7,521 nucleotides of DNA, taken from CAYXPG01 sp964564845 (GTDB lineage Bacteria; Planctomycetota; Phycisphaerae; Sedimentisphaerales; Anaerobacaceae). The DNA lies in NCBI GenBank assembly GCA_964564845.1, contig CAZMCN010000105.1, forward strand, positions 1 to 7,521, written 5' to 3'. Shown in pieces: positions 1 through 5,450 of the stretch (positions are counted from its first letter, which is position 1; every line of letters starts with the position of its first letter). The notes under the pieces were generated by a model, which worked only from the letters and a program-made list of their open reading frames with translations, did no database searches and was not told where the DNA came from. The position numbers and the translations under genes are program-made.

Positions 1-2
1 TA

Positions 3-1208
3 TGTCAGTCGAGCAGCCACAAACTCATCAACCTGGCAGAGACGCCCGTAACACTCGGGCAGCTAAAATCGCTTTTTTCCATTGCCGATTTGGTTATAAC
101 CAACGACACAGGCCCTCGACATATAGCAATAGCGCTGCAACGCAGAATTATCACCCTTTTTGGGCCGAACGACCCGGCCTGGACGGACACCGGCTATGAA
201 AATGAAAGTAAAATAGTCGGTGATGCCCCTTGTGCTCCCTGTGCAAGGCCTGTTTGCAAAGAAAAACAACATTTTTGTATGCAGGCGATTACTGTAGAGA
301 TGGTGTGTAACGCTGCGAAAAAGTTACTCGAAAACAACCAACAACAATCAATCTCCAAAGTCCCGCAAAAATTTAAGGAAATCTCAAAATCTTTTTTTGT
401 TGACACTGATTACGAACGCCAGCTTAGCCGGTTAGGCCTAACTTCTATTGATGCCGTCTTTGATTTTAATGCCGGCACAAATCTTACAAAAGACAATCTC
501 TCAAAATATCGAAGCCGTCTGCAGTTTCAAATAGATACACCCCCGAAAACATTGTTTCTAAAACGCTATGACCACCCACCTTTCTCTGTACAGCTTCGAA
601 ACTGGCTAACCGCCCGCAGGCGAATAAGCTGTGGCTTTCTCGAGTTCGACCGGGCAAAAAAATTGGCTGCTATGGGCATAAAAACGCCCAGAACCATTGC
701 CTATGGCCTTCAGCAGGGCCGAGTTTTTGAAAAAAGAAGTTTCTGCATAACAGAAAAAATCCCGAATGCAGAGTCCCTCGAACGAAAATTGCCCGATTAT
801 TTCAACGCCCCACCTACAGCCGAAAACCTGAGAATGCGAAGAAATTTTATCAGTCGACTGGCGGCTTTTATAAGAAAGTTTCACGATACAAATTACCGTC
901 ACCGTGACCTTTATCTCTCTCATATATTTTACAGCGACGACCGGTTCCACCTGATAGACCTGGCTCGTGCTTTTAAGCCGTTACTGCTCGCCGAGCGATT
1001 CAGGGTAAAAGACATTGCACAGATTTATTATTCCGCGCCAGGAAAATATTTCTCAGGAACAGACCGGCTGCGCTTTTACCTCGCCCTTACCGGCCGCAGA
1101 AAACTGAACATCGAAGATAAGGTCTTTATCCGTAAAGCTGTCAAGAAGGCAAAGCGGATAGCAAGGCACGATATTAAGCACGGCAGGCACGTCCCATTTG
1201 AAAACTGA
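3..1208 (+). CDS. GT9 heptosyltransferase-like / WaaP-type LPS kinase fusion, 5' partial
   Basis: The frame is open from the window edge, so the true start lies upstream. The first ~110 residues are the C-terminal end of a glycosyltransferase family 9 domain (ADP-heptose:LPS heptosyltransferase type): DLVITNDTGPRHIA, then LFGPNDP, then the Cys-rich CAPCARPVC...HFCM segment usual near the end of this family. After a linker comes a Kdo/WaaP-type protein-kinase-like domain: a putative ATP-binding Lys in LFLKRY (codon about 561), a Glu in GFLEFDRAKKLAAMGIKTP, the catalytic HRDLYLSHIF (about 900-929) and the metal-binding DLAR (about 957-968). The family phosphorylates LPS core sugars at the inner membrane. 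No stop separates the domains, so one chain would transfer a core sugar and phosphorylate the core. The exact acceptor is unknown. A TTG at 90 opens a shorter ORF but falls inside the GT9 nucleotide-binding motif, so it is not the start. The 3' end lies 24 bp before the next gene. Confidence 0.85.
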   Translation, partial: CQSSSHKLINLAETPVTLGQLKSLFSIADLVITNDTGPRHIAIALQRRIITLFGPNDPAWTDTGYENESKIVGDAPCAPCARPVCKEKQHFCMQAITVEMVCNAAKKLLENNQQQSISKVPQKFKEISKSFFVDTDYERQLSRLGLTSIDAVFDFNAGTNLTKDNLSKYRSRLQFQIDTPPKTLFLKRYDHPPFSVQLRNWLTARRRISCGFLEFDRAKKLAAMGIKTPRTIAYGLQQGRVFEKRSFCITEKIPNAESLERKLPDYFNAPPTAENLRMRRNFISRLAAFIRKFHDTNYRHRDLYLSHIFYSDDRFHLIDLARAFKPLLLAERFRVKDIAQIYYSAPGKYFSGTDRLRFYLALTGRRKLNIEDKVFIRKAVKKAKRIARHDIKHGRHVPFEN

Positions 1209-1226
1209 CGGGATTTAGGCTATAAT
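1198..1226 (+). promoter_or_regulatory. Sigma-70-like promoter for a leaderless mRNA
   Basis: TTGAAA (1198-1203) and a perfect TATAAT (1221-1226) are separated by exactly 17 bp. The -10 box ends 6 bp before the ATG of the GT4 gene, so transcription would start at or within 1-2 bases of that ATG. No Shine-Dalgarno sequence precedes the ATG, which fits leaderless translation. The -35 box overlaps the last codons of the upstream gene. Confidence 0.6.
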
Positions 1227-1232
1227 TGGGCA

Positions 1233-2414
1233 ATGAAGAAAAAAATCGCAATTATAATAGAGCGGGCGAACATCGCGCTCGGCGGGGCCGAACGCTCCGT
1301 CTTCGAACTGTCAACCGCACTGTCATCTCTCGGTCTGCAGGTACACATACTTACCGCAAAAGGCCAGACAAAAGCCAAAAACATCCATATTTTATGTCAG
1401 GACCATCCCGGGAAACGAACCGGTTATTTTACTTTCGAAAAGGCCCTGAAAAAGCATCTCGAAGAAAAACACTATGACATAGTTCACAGCGTTTTGCCTT
1501 TTGATTTTGTCGATGTGTATCAGCCTCGCGGCGGAACCTACGCCGAATCAATTTTGCGCAACGCAGCCAGTTACCGCAGCAGGCTTCTTGAATATTATAA
1601 AAGAATGACCTCTTACACAAACTTTCGCCGGACGACACTTTTGTGGGCGGAGCGAAAACTGTGCAAGAATCCTGATGGCCCGGTTATCGCAGCACTTTCG
1701 CAATATGTCGCCGAACAGTTCAAAAAACATTATCAAACCGATTCACATCGGCTGGCCGTTATACCGAACGGCGTAAGAATACACAAAAGAATCGACACCG
1801 CCGCAGCAGAAAGACTCAGAAAACAAATATTGACCCGATTGGGCCTTAAAGAGGCCGACAACCCCGTCTTTTTTTTGTTTGTCGCACACAACTTCAGATT
1901 AAAAGGGCTTGCTGTTTTGTTGGAGGCAATGCAATTAGCTGCGAAAAATCACACAACTCGACCGATTTATTTAATCATTGCAGGCCGGGCAAAATCATAC
2001 AAATACCGACTTATGGCAAGAAAGTGCAACGTGCAAAGGAAAATTGTTTTCTTGGGGAAAATCCGCCACATTCAAAACGCCCTCTCGATAATTGATGTTG
2101 CTGTTCTGCCAACTTTTTATGACCCCTCAAGCAGATACATCCTCGAGGCCCTCGCAGCAGCAAAACCCGTGATCACTACCAAATTCAATGGCGCTGCCGA
2201 TTTATTCGTCAACAATCAGCACGGTAAGGTAATTGACTCACCTGAAAACATTCCCGCCCTCGCGCAGGCCATCAGTTATTTCGCAGACACAGATAACATC
2301 CAAAAAGCAGCACAGGCCATACTTGATGACAACCTCAAAGAAAATATTTCCACAACTCGACTTGCCAAACAGTTAATATCTCTGTACGATGATATAATCG
2401 AAAAACGGAGATGA
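1233..2414 (+). CDS. WaaG-like GT4 glycosyltransferase (GT-B fold)
   Basis: A 393-residue retaining glycosyltransferase, the usual length for family 4. The N-terminal Rossmann half starts MKKKIAIIIERANIALGGAE, with the GGAE loop (17-20) typical of NDP-sugar enzymes acting on LPS core or polysaccharide. The C-terminal half has IPNGV (177-181), HNFRLKG (219-225, very like the NFKRKG segment of WaaG) and the EX7E-type catalytic motif in its D-x7-E form (D297...E305, in YDPSSRYILEALAAAKPV). These support transfer of a hexose from a nucleotide sugar to the LPS core at the cytoplasmic face of the inner membrane. Donor and acceptor cannot be read from sequence. The ATG at 1233 fits the N-terminal strand and lies just after a strong promoter, with no Shine-Dalgarno. 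The stop overlaps an ATGATAATG that begins plsY, which suggests co-transcription. WaaG is the closest relative I can name, but another GT4 is possible. Confidence 0.85.
   Translation: MKKKIAIIIERANIALGGAERSVFELSTALSSLGLQVHILTAKGQTKAKNIHILCQDHPGKRTGYFTFEKALKKHLEEKHYDIVHSVLPFDFVDVYQPRGGTYAESILRNAASYRSRLLEYYKRMTSYTNFRRTTLLWAERKLCKNPDGPVIAALSQYVAEQFKKHYQTDSHRLAVIPNGVRIHKRIDTAAAERLRKQILTRLGLKEADNPVFFLFVAHNFRLKGLAVLLEAMQLAAKNHTTRPIYLIIAGRAKSYKYRLMARKCNVQRKIVFLGKIRHIQNALSIIDVAVLPTFYDPSSRYILEALAAAKPVITTKFNGAADLFVNNQHGKVIDSPENIPALAQAISYFADTDNIQKAAQAILDDNLKENISTTRLAKQLISLYDDIIEKRR
2406..2410 (+). promoter_or_regulatory. Shine-Dalgarno choosing the plsY start
   Basis: CGGAG at 2406-2410 directly abuts the first in-frame ATG (2411), too close for initiation there. 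It sits 6 nt before the second in-frame ATG (2417), which is therefore preferred. The site lies in the last codons of the GT4 gene, so translation of the two is probably coupled. Confidence 0.55.
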
Positions 2415-2416
2415 TA

Positions 2417-3055
2417 ATGCTAGATTTCATCCTTCTGATTATCGCCGCATATTTACTCGGCTCGGTTTCTTTTGCGTTGATTATCGCTAAAGCACACGGA
2501 AAGGACCTTCGCTCCATCGGCTCAGGCAATATCGGCGCAACGAATTTAGCACGGGCGCTAAACAAAAAATGGGCTTATTTCTGCTTCCTGCTCGATGCCC
2601 TCAAAGGTCTGCTGCCGATGTTAGCTGCCGTTCGCTTTATATCTTCTCCACCGAATATCGCAGAGCTTTTTCTTGCTCTTGCTGTCGGCTCTGCGGTAAT
2701 CGTCGGCCATATTTTCCCCGTTTATGTGAAATTCAAGGGCGGTAAAGGCGTCGCTACAAGTCTCGGCGTGGCCCTCGGACTCTGGCCTTATTATACAATT
2801 TGTGCTGTAATTGCCTCCGGAGTTTGGGTGGCTGTTGTCTTGCTGTCGAGATATATCTCGCTGGCCTCAATTGTGGCTTCCGTTACTTTCCCCATAGTAT
2901 TGATATTGACAATCATCCTTGTCCCGCACTGGCAGTTTGCAAATCTATGGCCGTTGCTTATCGCAGCGGTTGTGATACCGATAATGGTTATCGCCCGCCA
3001 CAGGGCAAACATAGAACGCCTGCGCACCGGAACCGAAAACAAGATTTTTACTTAG
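2417..3055 (+). CDS. plsY: Glycerol-3-phosphate acyltransferase PlsY
   Basis: A 212-residue integral membrane protein with the three PlsY signatures: GSVSFALIIAKAHGKDLR followed by GSGNIGATNLAR; KFKGGKGVAT; and RHRANIERLRTGTENK at the C-terminus. Several hydrophobic segments alternate with these loops, as in the family's multi-span topology, and the length is normal. PlsY moves the acyl group from acyl-phosphate (made by PlsX) to sn-glycerol-3-phosphate, the first committed step of phospholipid synthesis at the inner membrane. Start choice rests on the 6-nt spacing from CGGAG; the alternative ATG at 2411 adds two residues. The gene overlaps or abuts the GT4 stop and probably belongs to its transcription unit. 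I see no clear intrinsic terminator just after it. Confidence 0.95.
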   Translation: MLDFILLIIAAYLLGSVSFALIIAKAHGKDLRSIGSGNIGATNLARALNKKWAYFCFLLDALKGLLPMLAAVRFISSPPNIAELFLALAVGSAVIVGHIFPVYVKFKGGKGVATSLGVALGLWPYYTICAVIASGVWVAVVLLSRYISLASIVASVTFPIVLILTIILVPHWQFANLWPLLIAAVVIPIMVIARHRANIERLRTGTENKIFT

Positions 3056-3132
3056 CAATCTATACCCCACAATTGTAAATCGAAAATCGAAAATAGAAAA
3101 ATAGCCCCCATTATTCCGAGCGCAAAAGTTCA

Positions 3133-3162
3133 CCCTGAGCGAAATGTAGCCGAGTCGAAGGG
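3133..3162. repeat. Dispersed palindrome, TGAGC...GTCGAA family
   Basis: CCCTGAGC (3133-3140) and GTCGAAGGG (3154-3162) are the two halves of the element family seen near and inside the CRISPR array. The outer CCCT/AGGG can pair. This copy has a longer centre than the others. Confidence 0.7.
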
Positions 3163-3180
3163 AGGAATCTATTAAAAACC

Positions 3181-3221
3181 TGTCATTGCGAGCATCGCAA
3201 AGCGATGCGTGGCAATCTCAA
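3181..3221. repeat. Dispersed hairpin repeat, ATTGCGAG...GCAATCTC type
   Basis: TGTCATTGCGAG opens the element and GGCAATCTCAA closes it. An inner stem GCATCGC-AAA-GCGATGC occupies 3192-3208, and ATTGC/GCAAT can pair outside it. This type is common between genes in many bacterial genomes, as I recall. Its function is unknown. Confidence 0.55.
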
Positions 3222-3267
3222 CACTTTTTACTTTTGCCTCTTTACTTTTTATTTGCTTTACGTTTAG

Positions 3268-3287
3268 CCCTGCCGCTCGCGGCAGGG
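3268..3287. repeat. GC-rich hairpin
   Basis: CCCTGCCG-CTCG-CGGCAGGG forms a perfect 8-bp stem with a 4-nt loop. It is not followed by a T-run on the + strand, so it is not a standard intrinsic terminator; it belongs with the neighbouring palindromic repeats. Confidence 0.55.
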
Positions 3288-3297
3288 GAATATTTAG

Positions 3298-3350
3298 CCC
3301 CCACCCCTGCCTGCCCTCCGAAGTTTTAACGAAGGGTGGGTGCTGGGGGG
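3298..3350. repeat. Palindromic repeat with CCGAAG...CGAAGG core
   Basis: CCGAAGTTTTAACGAAGG (3318-3335) is flanked by C-rich (3298-3315) and G-rich (3333-3350) arms that can pair (CACCC with GGGTG). It is a second palindromic family, distinct from TGAGC/GTCGAA, but with the same plan of a conserved core inside complementary arms. Confidence 0.45.
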
Positions 3351-3383
3351 AATTTTCTTTATCATTTTACCCACCCCTGCCTG

Positions 3384-3410
3384 CCCGCCATAGCCTTGTG
3401 CGACGGCGGG
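3384..3410. repeat. Palindromic repeat, CCCGCC/GGCGGG arms
   Basis: CCCGCC (3384-3389) pairs with GGCGGG (3405-3410) around a core ATAGCCTTGTGCGAC. It follows a second copy of the CCACCCCTGCCTGCCC module seen near 3301. Confidence 0.45.
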
Positions 3411-3502
3411 TTATCCTGTCCCCAAAAAACCGTGTTAATCCGTGTCTAATCATTTGGTTGCGGCTATGCTGCGCCAGGTTCATTCGTGGCTTCTTTTTCG
3501 TT

Positions 3503-3556
3503 TTAACTTTTTCTTCGATTTACTCTTCTGCACTGATTGCTTGAGCCGTTAGACAT
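3503..3556 (-). CDS. Possible 17-codon ORF after an overlapping broken gene
   Basis: On the minus strand, AAGGAG (about 3565-3570) lies 8 nt before an ATG at 3556. The 17-codon frame (MSNGSSNQCRR...RRKS) ends at 3503. Its ATG overlaps the stop of the frame described at 3549-3661 (ATGTCTAA), which looks like translational coupling. I do not recognise the peptide. It could be a real short peptide or the start of a gene cut off by the repeat region beyond it. The Shine-Dalgarno and the overlap are the only evidence. Confidence 0.25.
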   Translation of the reverse strand: MSNGSSNQCRRVNRRKS

Positions 3557-3661
3557 AACTTATTTCTCCTTGATTGAGTGTTAAATACTGATCGAACTTA
3601 TTAAAATCCGGTTTTGGCACGTTGATATGATAGCAACTTACGTTCGGCTCGACAAAAACAG
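3549..3661 (-). pseudogene. C-terminal fragment of an unrecognised protein
   Basis: On the minus strand, from about 3661 to the TAA at 3549, the frame reads like protein: VEPNVSCYHINVPKPDF, then NKFDQYLTLNQGEISYV. Beyond 3661 the same frame continues only as antisense of the recombinase fragment, so a junction near 3661 is likely. I cannot assign a family. It may be the tail of a small gene from the same mobile cassette as the recombinase remnant, left after rearrangement. Confidence 0.3.
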
Positions 3662-3994
3662 GAGGAAGTGGAACTGCTACAACAAAGAATGAAGCACATT
3701 GAAGCTGGCAAACAGGAAAATAGCCGCAATGCAGCGGAAATTTTAGAACCTGCACAACATCTTGCAGAGCAATATGTTACGTTCCCATCGTTCCAAAAAC
3801 GCCAAATAATAGATTCGGTGTTTTTGAAATTGCGACTCGATGACGTAAATCTTTGTGCTGACTACAAGTTACCGTTCTCAATCCTGGCTGAAAACGGCGA
3901 CCATTCTCTCAACTCGGGGCGACAGGACTTGAACCTGCGACCTCGTGACCCCCAGTCACGCGCGCTAGCCAAACTGCGCCACGCCCCGAAGTAA
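3626..3994 (+). pseudogene. C-terminal remnant of a large serine recombinase
   Basis: The frame is open from 3626 (preceded by a TGA) to a stop at 3992-3994. Its first ~95 codons match the tail of serine recombinases of the resolvase/invertase type: a charged coiled coil (VELLQQRMKHIEAGKQENSRN), then LEPAQHLAEQY, FPSFQKRQIIDSVFLKLRLDD and YKLPFSILAENGD, the usual final motif of that domain. The catalytic resolvase domain, recombinase domain and zinc ribbon are absent, so this cannot recombine DNA. The last ~26 codons (RQDLNLRPRDPQ...) are only antisense translation of the adjacent tRNA and not part of the protein. The GTG at 3668 gives a 108-codon ORF but no true start is evident. The fragment's own tail probably ended near 3910. 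Confidence 0.65.
3914..3988 (-). tRNA. tRNA-Pro (GGG anticodon)
   Basis: The reverse complement folds as a 75-nt tRNA. The acceptor stem is CGGGGCG/CGCCCCG with discriminator A; the D-arm stem is GCGC/GCGC around AGTTTGGCTA; the anticodon stem is CGTGA/TCACG with loop CTGGGGG, giving anticodon GGG for Pro; the T-arm is GCAGG/CCTGT (one G-U) around TTCAAGT. CCA is not encoded (GTT follows the discriminator), so it must be added after transcription. A GGG anticodon reads CCC and CCU. The gene lies head-on to the recombinase remnant, which runs up to its 3' end. Confidence 0.95.
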
Positions 3995-4000
3995 CAACAC

Positions 4001-4029
4001 ATTCTAATCTTGTCTTTGCGCTCTGTCCA
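4001..4029 (-). promoter_or_regulatory. Promoter of tRNA-Pro
   Basis: On the minus strand, TGGACA (4029-4024) and TAGAAT (4006-4001) are separated by exactly 17 bp, each one mismatch from the sigma-70 consensus. The predicted start at about 3994 leaves a leader of about 6 nt before the mature tRNA 5' end at 3988. Confidence 0.55.
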
Positions 4030-4136
4030 GCTTGTTTTTTCTTATCGCTCTGTCACTAATAGGGTGCTGATGGGATGAAAACATAATGAGTTTGCCGCAG
4101 CCGAAACCCTGGCAGCAGACAGGAAATAACCGGCTG

Positions 4137-4172
4137 GGCCCCATTTTGCGATAAACTCCAAAATGGGAACCC
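4137..4172. repeat. Diverged direct repeat, copy A (hairpin)
   Basis: This 36-bp unit starts GGCCCCATTTTGC and ends GGGAACCC. It matches copy B (4330-4365) at 28 of 36 positions in the same orientation. Copy A also folds as CCCATTTTG...CAAAATGGG. Both copies end at AACCC. They may be footprints of a lost insertion sequence or of a small non-coding element; no transposase is recognisable between them. Confidence 0.5.
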
Positions 4173-4329
4173 ACCTGAAGTTGTACAAAAAGAGCCGAAA
4201 AAGTTGCAGTTTTACAATCGATTTGGTATTCTTTTGAAGATGAAGCCCTTAAGAATGTTCTTAAGCGTTGTAAATTGGAAATCTGAAGTGAATATAGTAT
4301 CGCCGGAGGTTACAGACTGACCGAAAAGG
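4173..4329. other. Intervening DNA between the two direct repeats
   Basis: No intact gene is visible. A short frame (FEDEALKNVLKRCKLEI) ends in a TGA near 4286, and the only marked structure is the inverted repeat at 4248-4265. The stretch may be the eroded interior of a small mobile element bounded by repeats A and B. Confidence 0.35.
4248..4265. promoter_or_regulatory. Operator-like inverted repeat
   Basis: CTTAAGAA-TG-TTCTTAAG has perfect 8-bp arms with a 2-bp spacer, about 147 bp before the nitroreductase ATG. The symmetry suits a dimeric regulator, but no regulator gene is in view and the site may belong to the eroded element around it. Confidence 0.3.
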
Positions 4330-4365
4330 GACCCCATTTTGCAATAAGTCGCAAAAGGAGAACCC
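4330..4365. repeat. Diverged direct repeat, copy B
   Basis: Starts GACCCCATTTTGC and ends GGAGAACCC. It is in the same orientation as copy A, 193 bp downstream. CCCCATTTTGC pairs imperfectly with GCAAAAGGAG, so it keeps the hairpin form of copy A despite eight differences. Confidence 0.5.
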
Positions 4366-4412
4366 GGATGATTTATTAACCACTTTTATCTGTTTTTAAT
4401 GGAGGCAGTATA

Positions 4413-4943
4413 ATGGAATTTTATGATGTGATTAAGACAAGGCGCAGTGTTAGGAGCTTTTCAAAGAAAGCTGTTGATGATGATGTTCTTAAGCGTCTCC
4501 TCGATGCCGCAAGGGTCGCTCCATCCGGCGGTGACCAGCCTTGGCGGTTTGTTGTAGTAAAGGACAAAAGAACTAAAAGCAAGATAGCAAGTGCCTGTTA
4601 TGGCCAGGATTTTATTGCACAGGCTCCCGTAGTACTGGTCTGCTGTGCACTAAAATGCAACAGCGGTTATGAGCCCTGGCAAGATGAGGCCGGACGAAGG
4701 GATACCGTTATTGCGGTTGACCACTTGATACTCGCAGCCAGAAATGAAGGACTCGGAACTTGCTGGATTGGAGCGGTCCACGACGAACAGGTAAAGAAAA
4801 TTATTAACGTGCCGGATAACGTTGACGTCGTAATGGTCGTTCCAGTGGGATACCCAGCTTCGAAATCGGCCTTTGGCAAACCCTCAGGCCGAAAGGCCCT
4901 CAGCCAGATTTGTTTCTTTGAGCAATATGGCAAAAGCAAATAA
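4413..4943 (+). CDS. Nitroreductase family flavoprotein
   Basis: A 176-residue protein of the FMN-dependent nitroreductase family, normal for the shorter members. The FMN phosphate-binding N-terminus is KTRRSVRSFSKK (8-19). APSGGDQPWRF (36-46) is the usual APSGxNxQPWxF segment. GLGTCWIGA (113-121) and the C-terminal FGKPSGRK (154-161) complete the FMN site. Family members use NAD(P)H to reduce nitro compounds, quinones or flavins in the cytoplasm as homodimers; the substrate here is unknown. Two consecutive Cys (VCCA, 77-78) and Cys82 are present but form no Fe-S motif, so this is not the ferredoxin-fused type. The start is supported by GGAGG (4401-4405), 7 nt before the ATG. The gene stands alone and ends at a strong terminator. 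Hydrophobicity shows no signal peptide. Confidence 0.92.
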   Translation: MEFYDVIKTRRSVRSFSKKAVDDDVLKRLLDAARVAPSGGDQPWRFVVVKDKRTKSKIASACYGQDFIAQAPVVLVCCALKCNSGYEPWQDEAGRRDTVIAVDHLILAARNEGLGTCWIGAVHDEQVKKIINVPDNVDVVMVVPVGYPASKSAFGKPSGRKALSQICFFEQYGKSK

Positions 4944-4976
4944 AGACCAAGAATCTCTCACAAAATAAATCGTTTA

Positions 4977-5014
4977 GCACCCAGGCCTGACCTGGGTGCC
5001 TTCTTCTTTTTTTT
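4977..5014 (+). terminator. Intrinsic terminator after the nitroreductase gene
   Basis: GCACCCAGG (4977-4985) and CCTGGGTGC (4991-4999) form a perfect 9-bp stem with a 5-nt loop, followed by a T-rich run (5000-5014). It lies 33 bp after the nitroreductase stop. Confidence 0.9.
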
Positions 5015-5138
5015 ATTTGTGCGAGATACGAACTAAGCTTCTCTCGAACAAGGTCGAGGGAGGATACGAGATACGCGGCCTCTCGCCACCGCAGGCCTCT
5101 CGTTGCCTGCTTTGCGCCCATTTGTCATTCCTGCCCAG

Positions 5139-5158
5139 TCCTGAGCATTGTCGAAGGG
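5139..5158. repeat. Dispersed palindrome, TGAGC...GTCGAA family
   Basis: TCCTGAGCATTGTCGAAGGG: core TGAGC-AT-TGTCGAA, with CC/GG arms and a flanking T-G wobble pair. Confidence 0.7.
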
Positions 5159-5191
5159 CGAAGGCACCGAGCACCGAATCCAGATTGTTAG

Positions 5192-5221
5192 CCCCCGGCA
5201 CTGGCGGGGGTTTTCTTTTTT
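5192..5221 (+). terminator. Terminator-like hairpin with T-tract, no gene upstream
   Basis: CCCCCG (5192-5197) pairs with CGGGGG (5205-5210) over a 7-nt loop and is followed by TTTTCTTTTTTT-like sequence to 5221. The preceding terminator at 4977-5014 already ends the nitroreductase unit, so this one would stop something starting in between (a small RNA?) or act as a backup. Confidence 0.6.
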
Positions 5222-5243
5222 TATAGCCCCCCAGTCCTGCCTG

Positions 5244-5262
5244 CCCTGAGCTTGTCGAAGGG
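5244..5262. repeat. Dispersed palindrome, TGAGC...GTCGAA family
   Basis: CCCTGAGCTTGTCGAAGGG, the cleanest copy in the window, with CCCT/AGGG arms. A diverged copy (GGTGAGCCCGTCGAA) lies at 5291-5305. Confidence 0.75.
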
Positions 5263-5337
5263 AGTATCATTGAAGTGTCGAACCGCCGGCGGTGAGCCCG
5301 TCGAACTGTCGAATGGATAAATCGCCAATCGTAAATG

Positions 5338-5421
5338 AAATGGCCTTGCACTTAGGCACTGTCCTGAGCGCATTTATACTGAGCAGGGTCGAAGTAGTCG
5401 AAGGGACGGATCAGTTACAAT
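5338..5421 (+). repeat. Leftmost CRISPR repeat, 84 bp, degenerate, double insertion
   Basis: The left 22 nt (5338-5359) match the standard repeat in most of the last 15 positions but hardly at all in the first 7. The last 14 nt (5408-5421) match perfectly. Between them lie 48 nt: a 24-nt insertion as in the 60-bp repeats, itself split by a second 24-nt insertion (5373-5396, containing TACTGAGCAGGGTCGAAGTA). Length is thus 36+24+24. Confidence 0.85.
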
Positions 5422-5450
5422 GCCACGTTTGTGCCTGTTTGCGAGAAGTG

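Larger units (their letters stand above)
3056..3502. other. Gene-free stretch rich in dispersed repeats
   Basis: I see no credible gene here. The stretch is a mosaic of short dispersed-repeat types: an AT-rich tandem of CGAAAAT units (about 3079-3103), a TGAGC/GTCGAA palindrome (3133-3162), an ATTGCGAG...GCAATCTC hairpin (3181-3221), several GC-rich hairpins (3268-3410), two copies of the CCCACCCCTGCCTGCCC module (starting near 3299 and 3370), and CGTGTTAATCCGTGTCTAA (about 3430-3449), which resembles an abundant bacterial intergenic repeat. A 111-codon frame at 3209-3544 runs through these repeats and has no protein character. Confidence 0.6.
5015..5337. other. Repeat-rich region before the CRISPR array
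   Basis: No credible gene. It holds at least three TGAGC...GTCGAA palindromes, a related CTCGAACAAGGTCGAGGG segment (5043-5060), a second terminator-like hairpin (5192-5221) and a CCGCCGGCGG palindrome (5284-5293). If the array's leader is on this side, the 28 bp at 5310-5337 would be part of it, but I see no convincing AT-rich leader or promoter. Confidence 0.55.

Noticed and set aside
606..950. 114-codon minus-strand frame opposite the LPS kinase domain
   Set aside because: It is a shadow of a well-supported coding region with conserved kinase motifs on the other strand.
3209..3544. 111-codon frame on the + strand
   Set aside because: It runs through several unrelated dispersed repeats, is rich in Pro, Arg and Cys with no domain pattern, and has no ribosome binding site.
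3914..3988. tRNA-Pro as the attachment site of the recombinase element
   Set aside because: Serine recombinases rarely use tRNA genes, and no duplicated tRNA 3' end is visible nearby, so I do not call an att site.
3914..3994. C-terminal part of the recombinase frame (RQDLNLRPRDPQ...)
   Set aside because: This is antisense translation of tRNA-Pro, a common artefact in protein databases, not protein sequence.
5013..5351. 112-codon minus-strand frame containing PSTSSGQAG
   Set aside because: The motif is the translated TGAGC/GTCGAA palindrome. The frame crosses two terminators and repeats and has no coding character.
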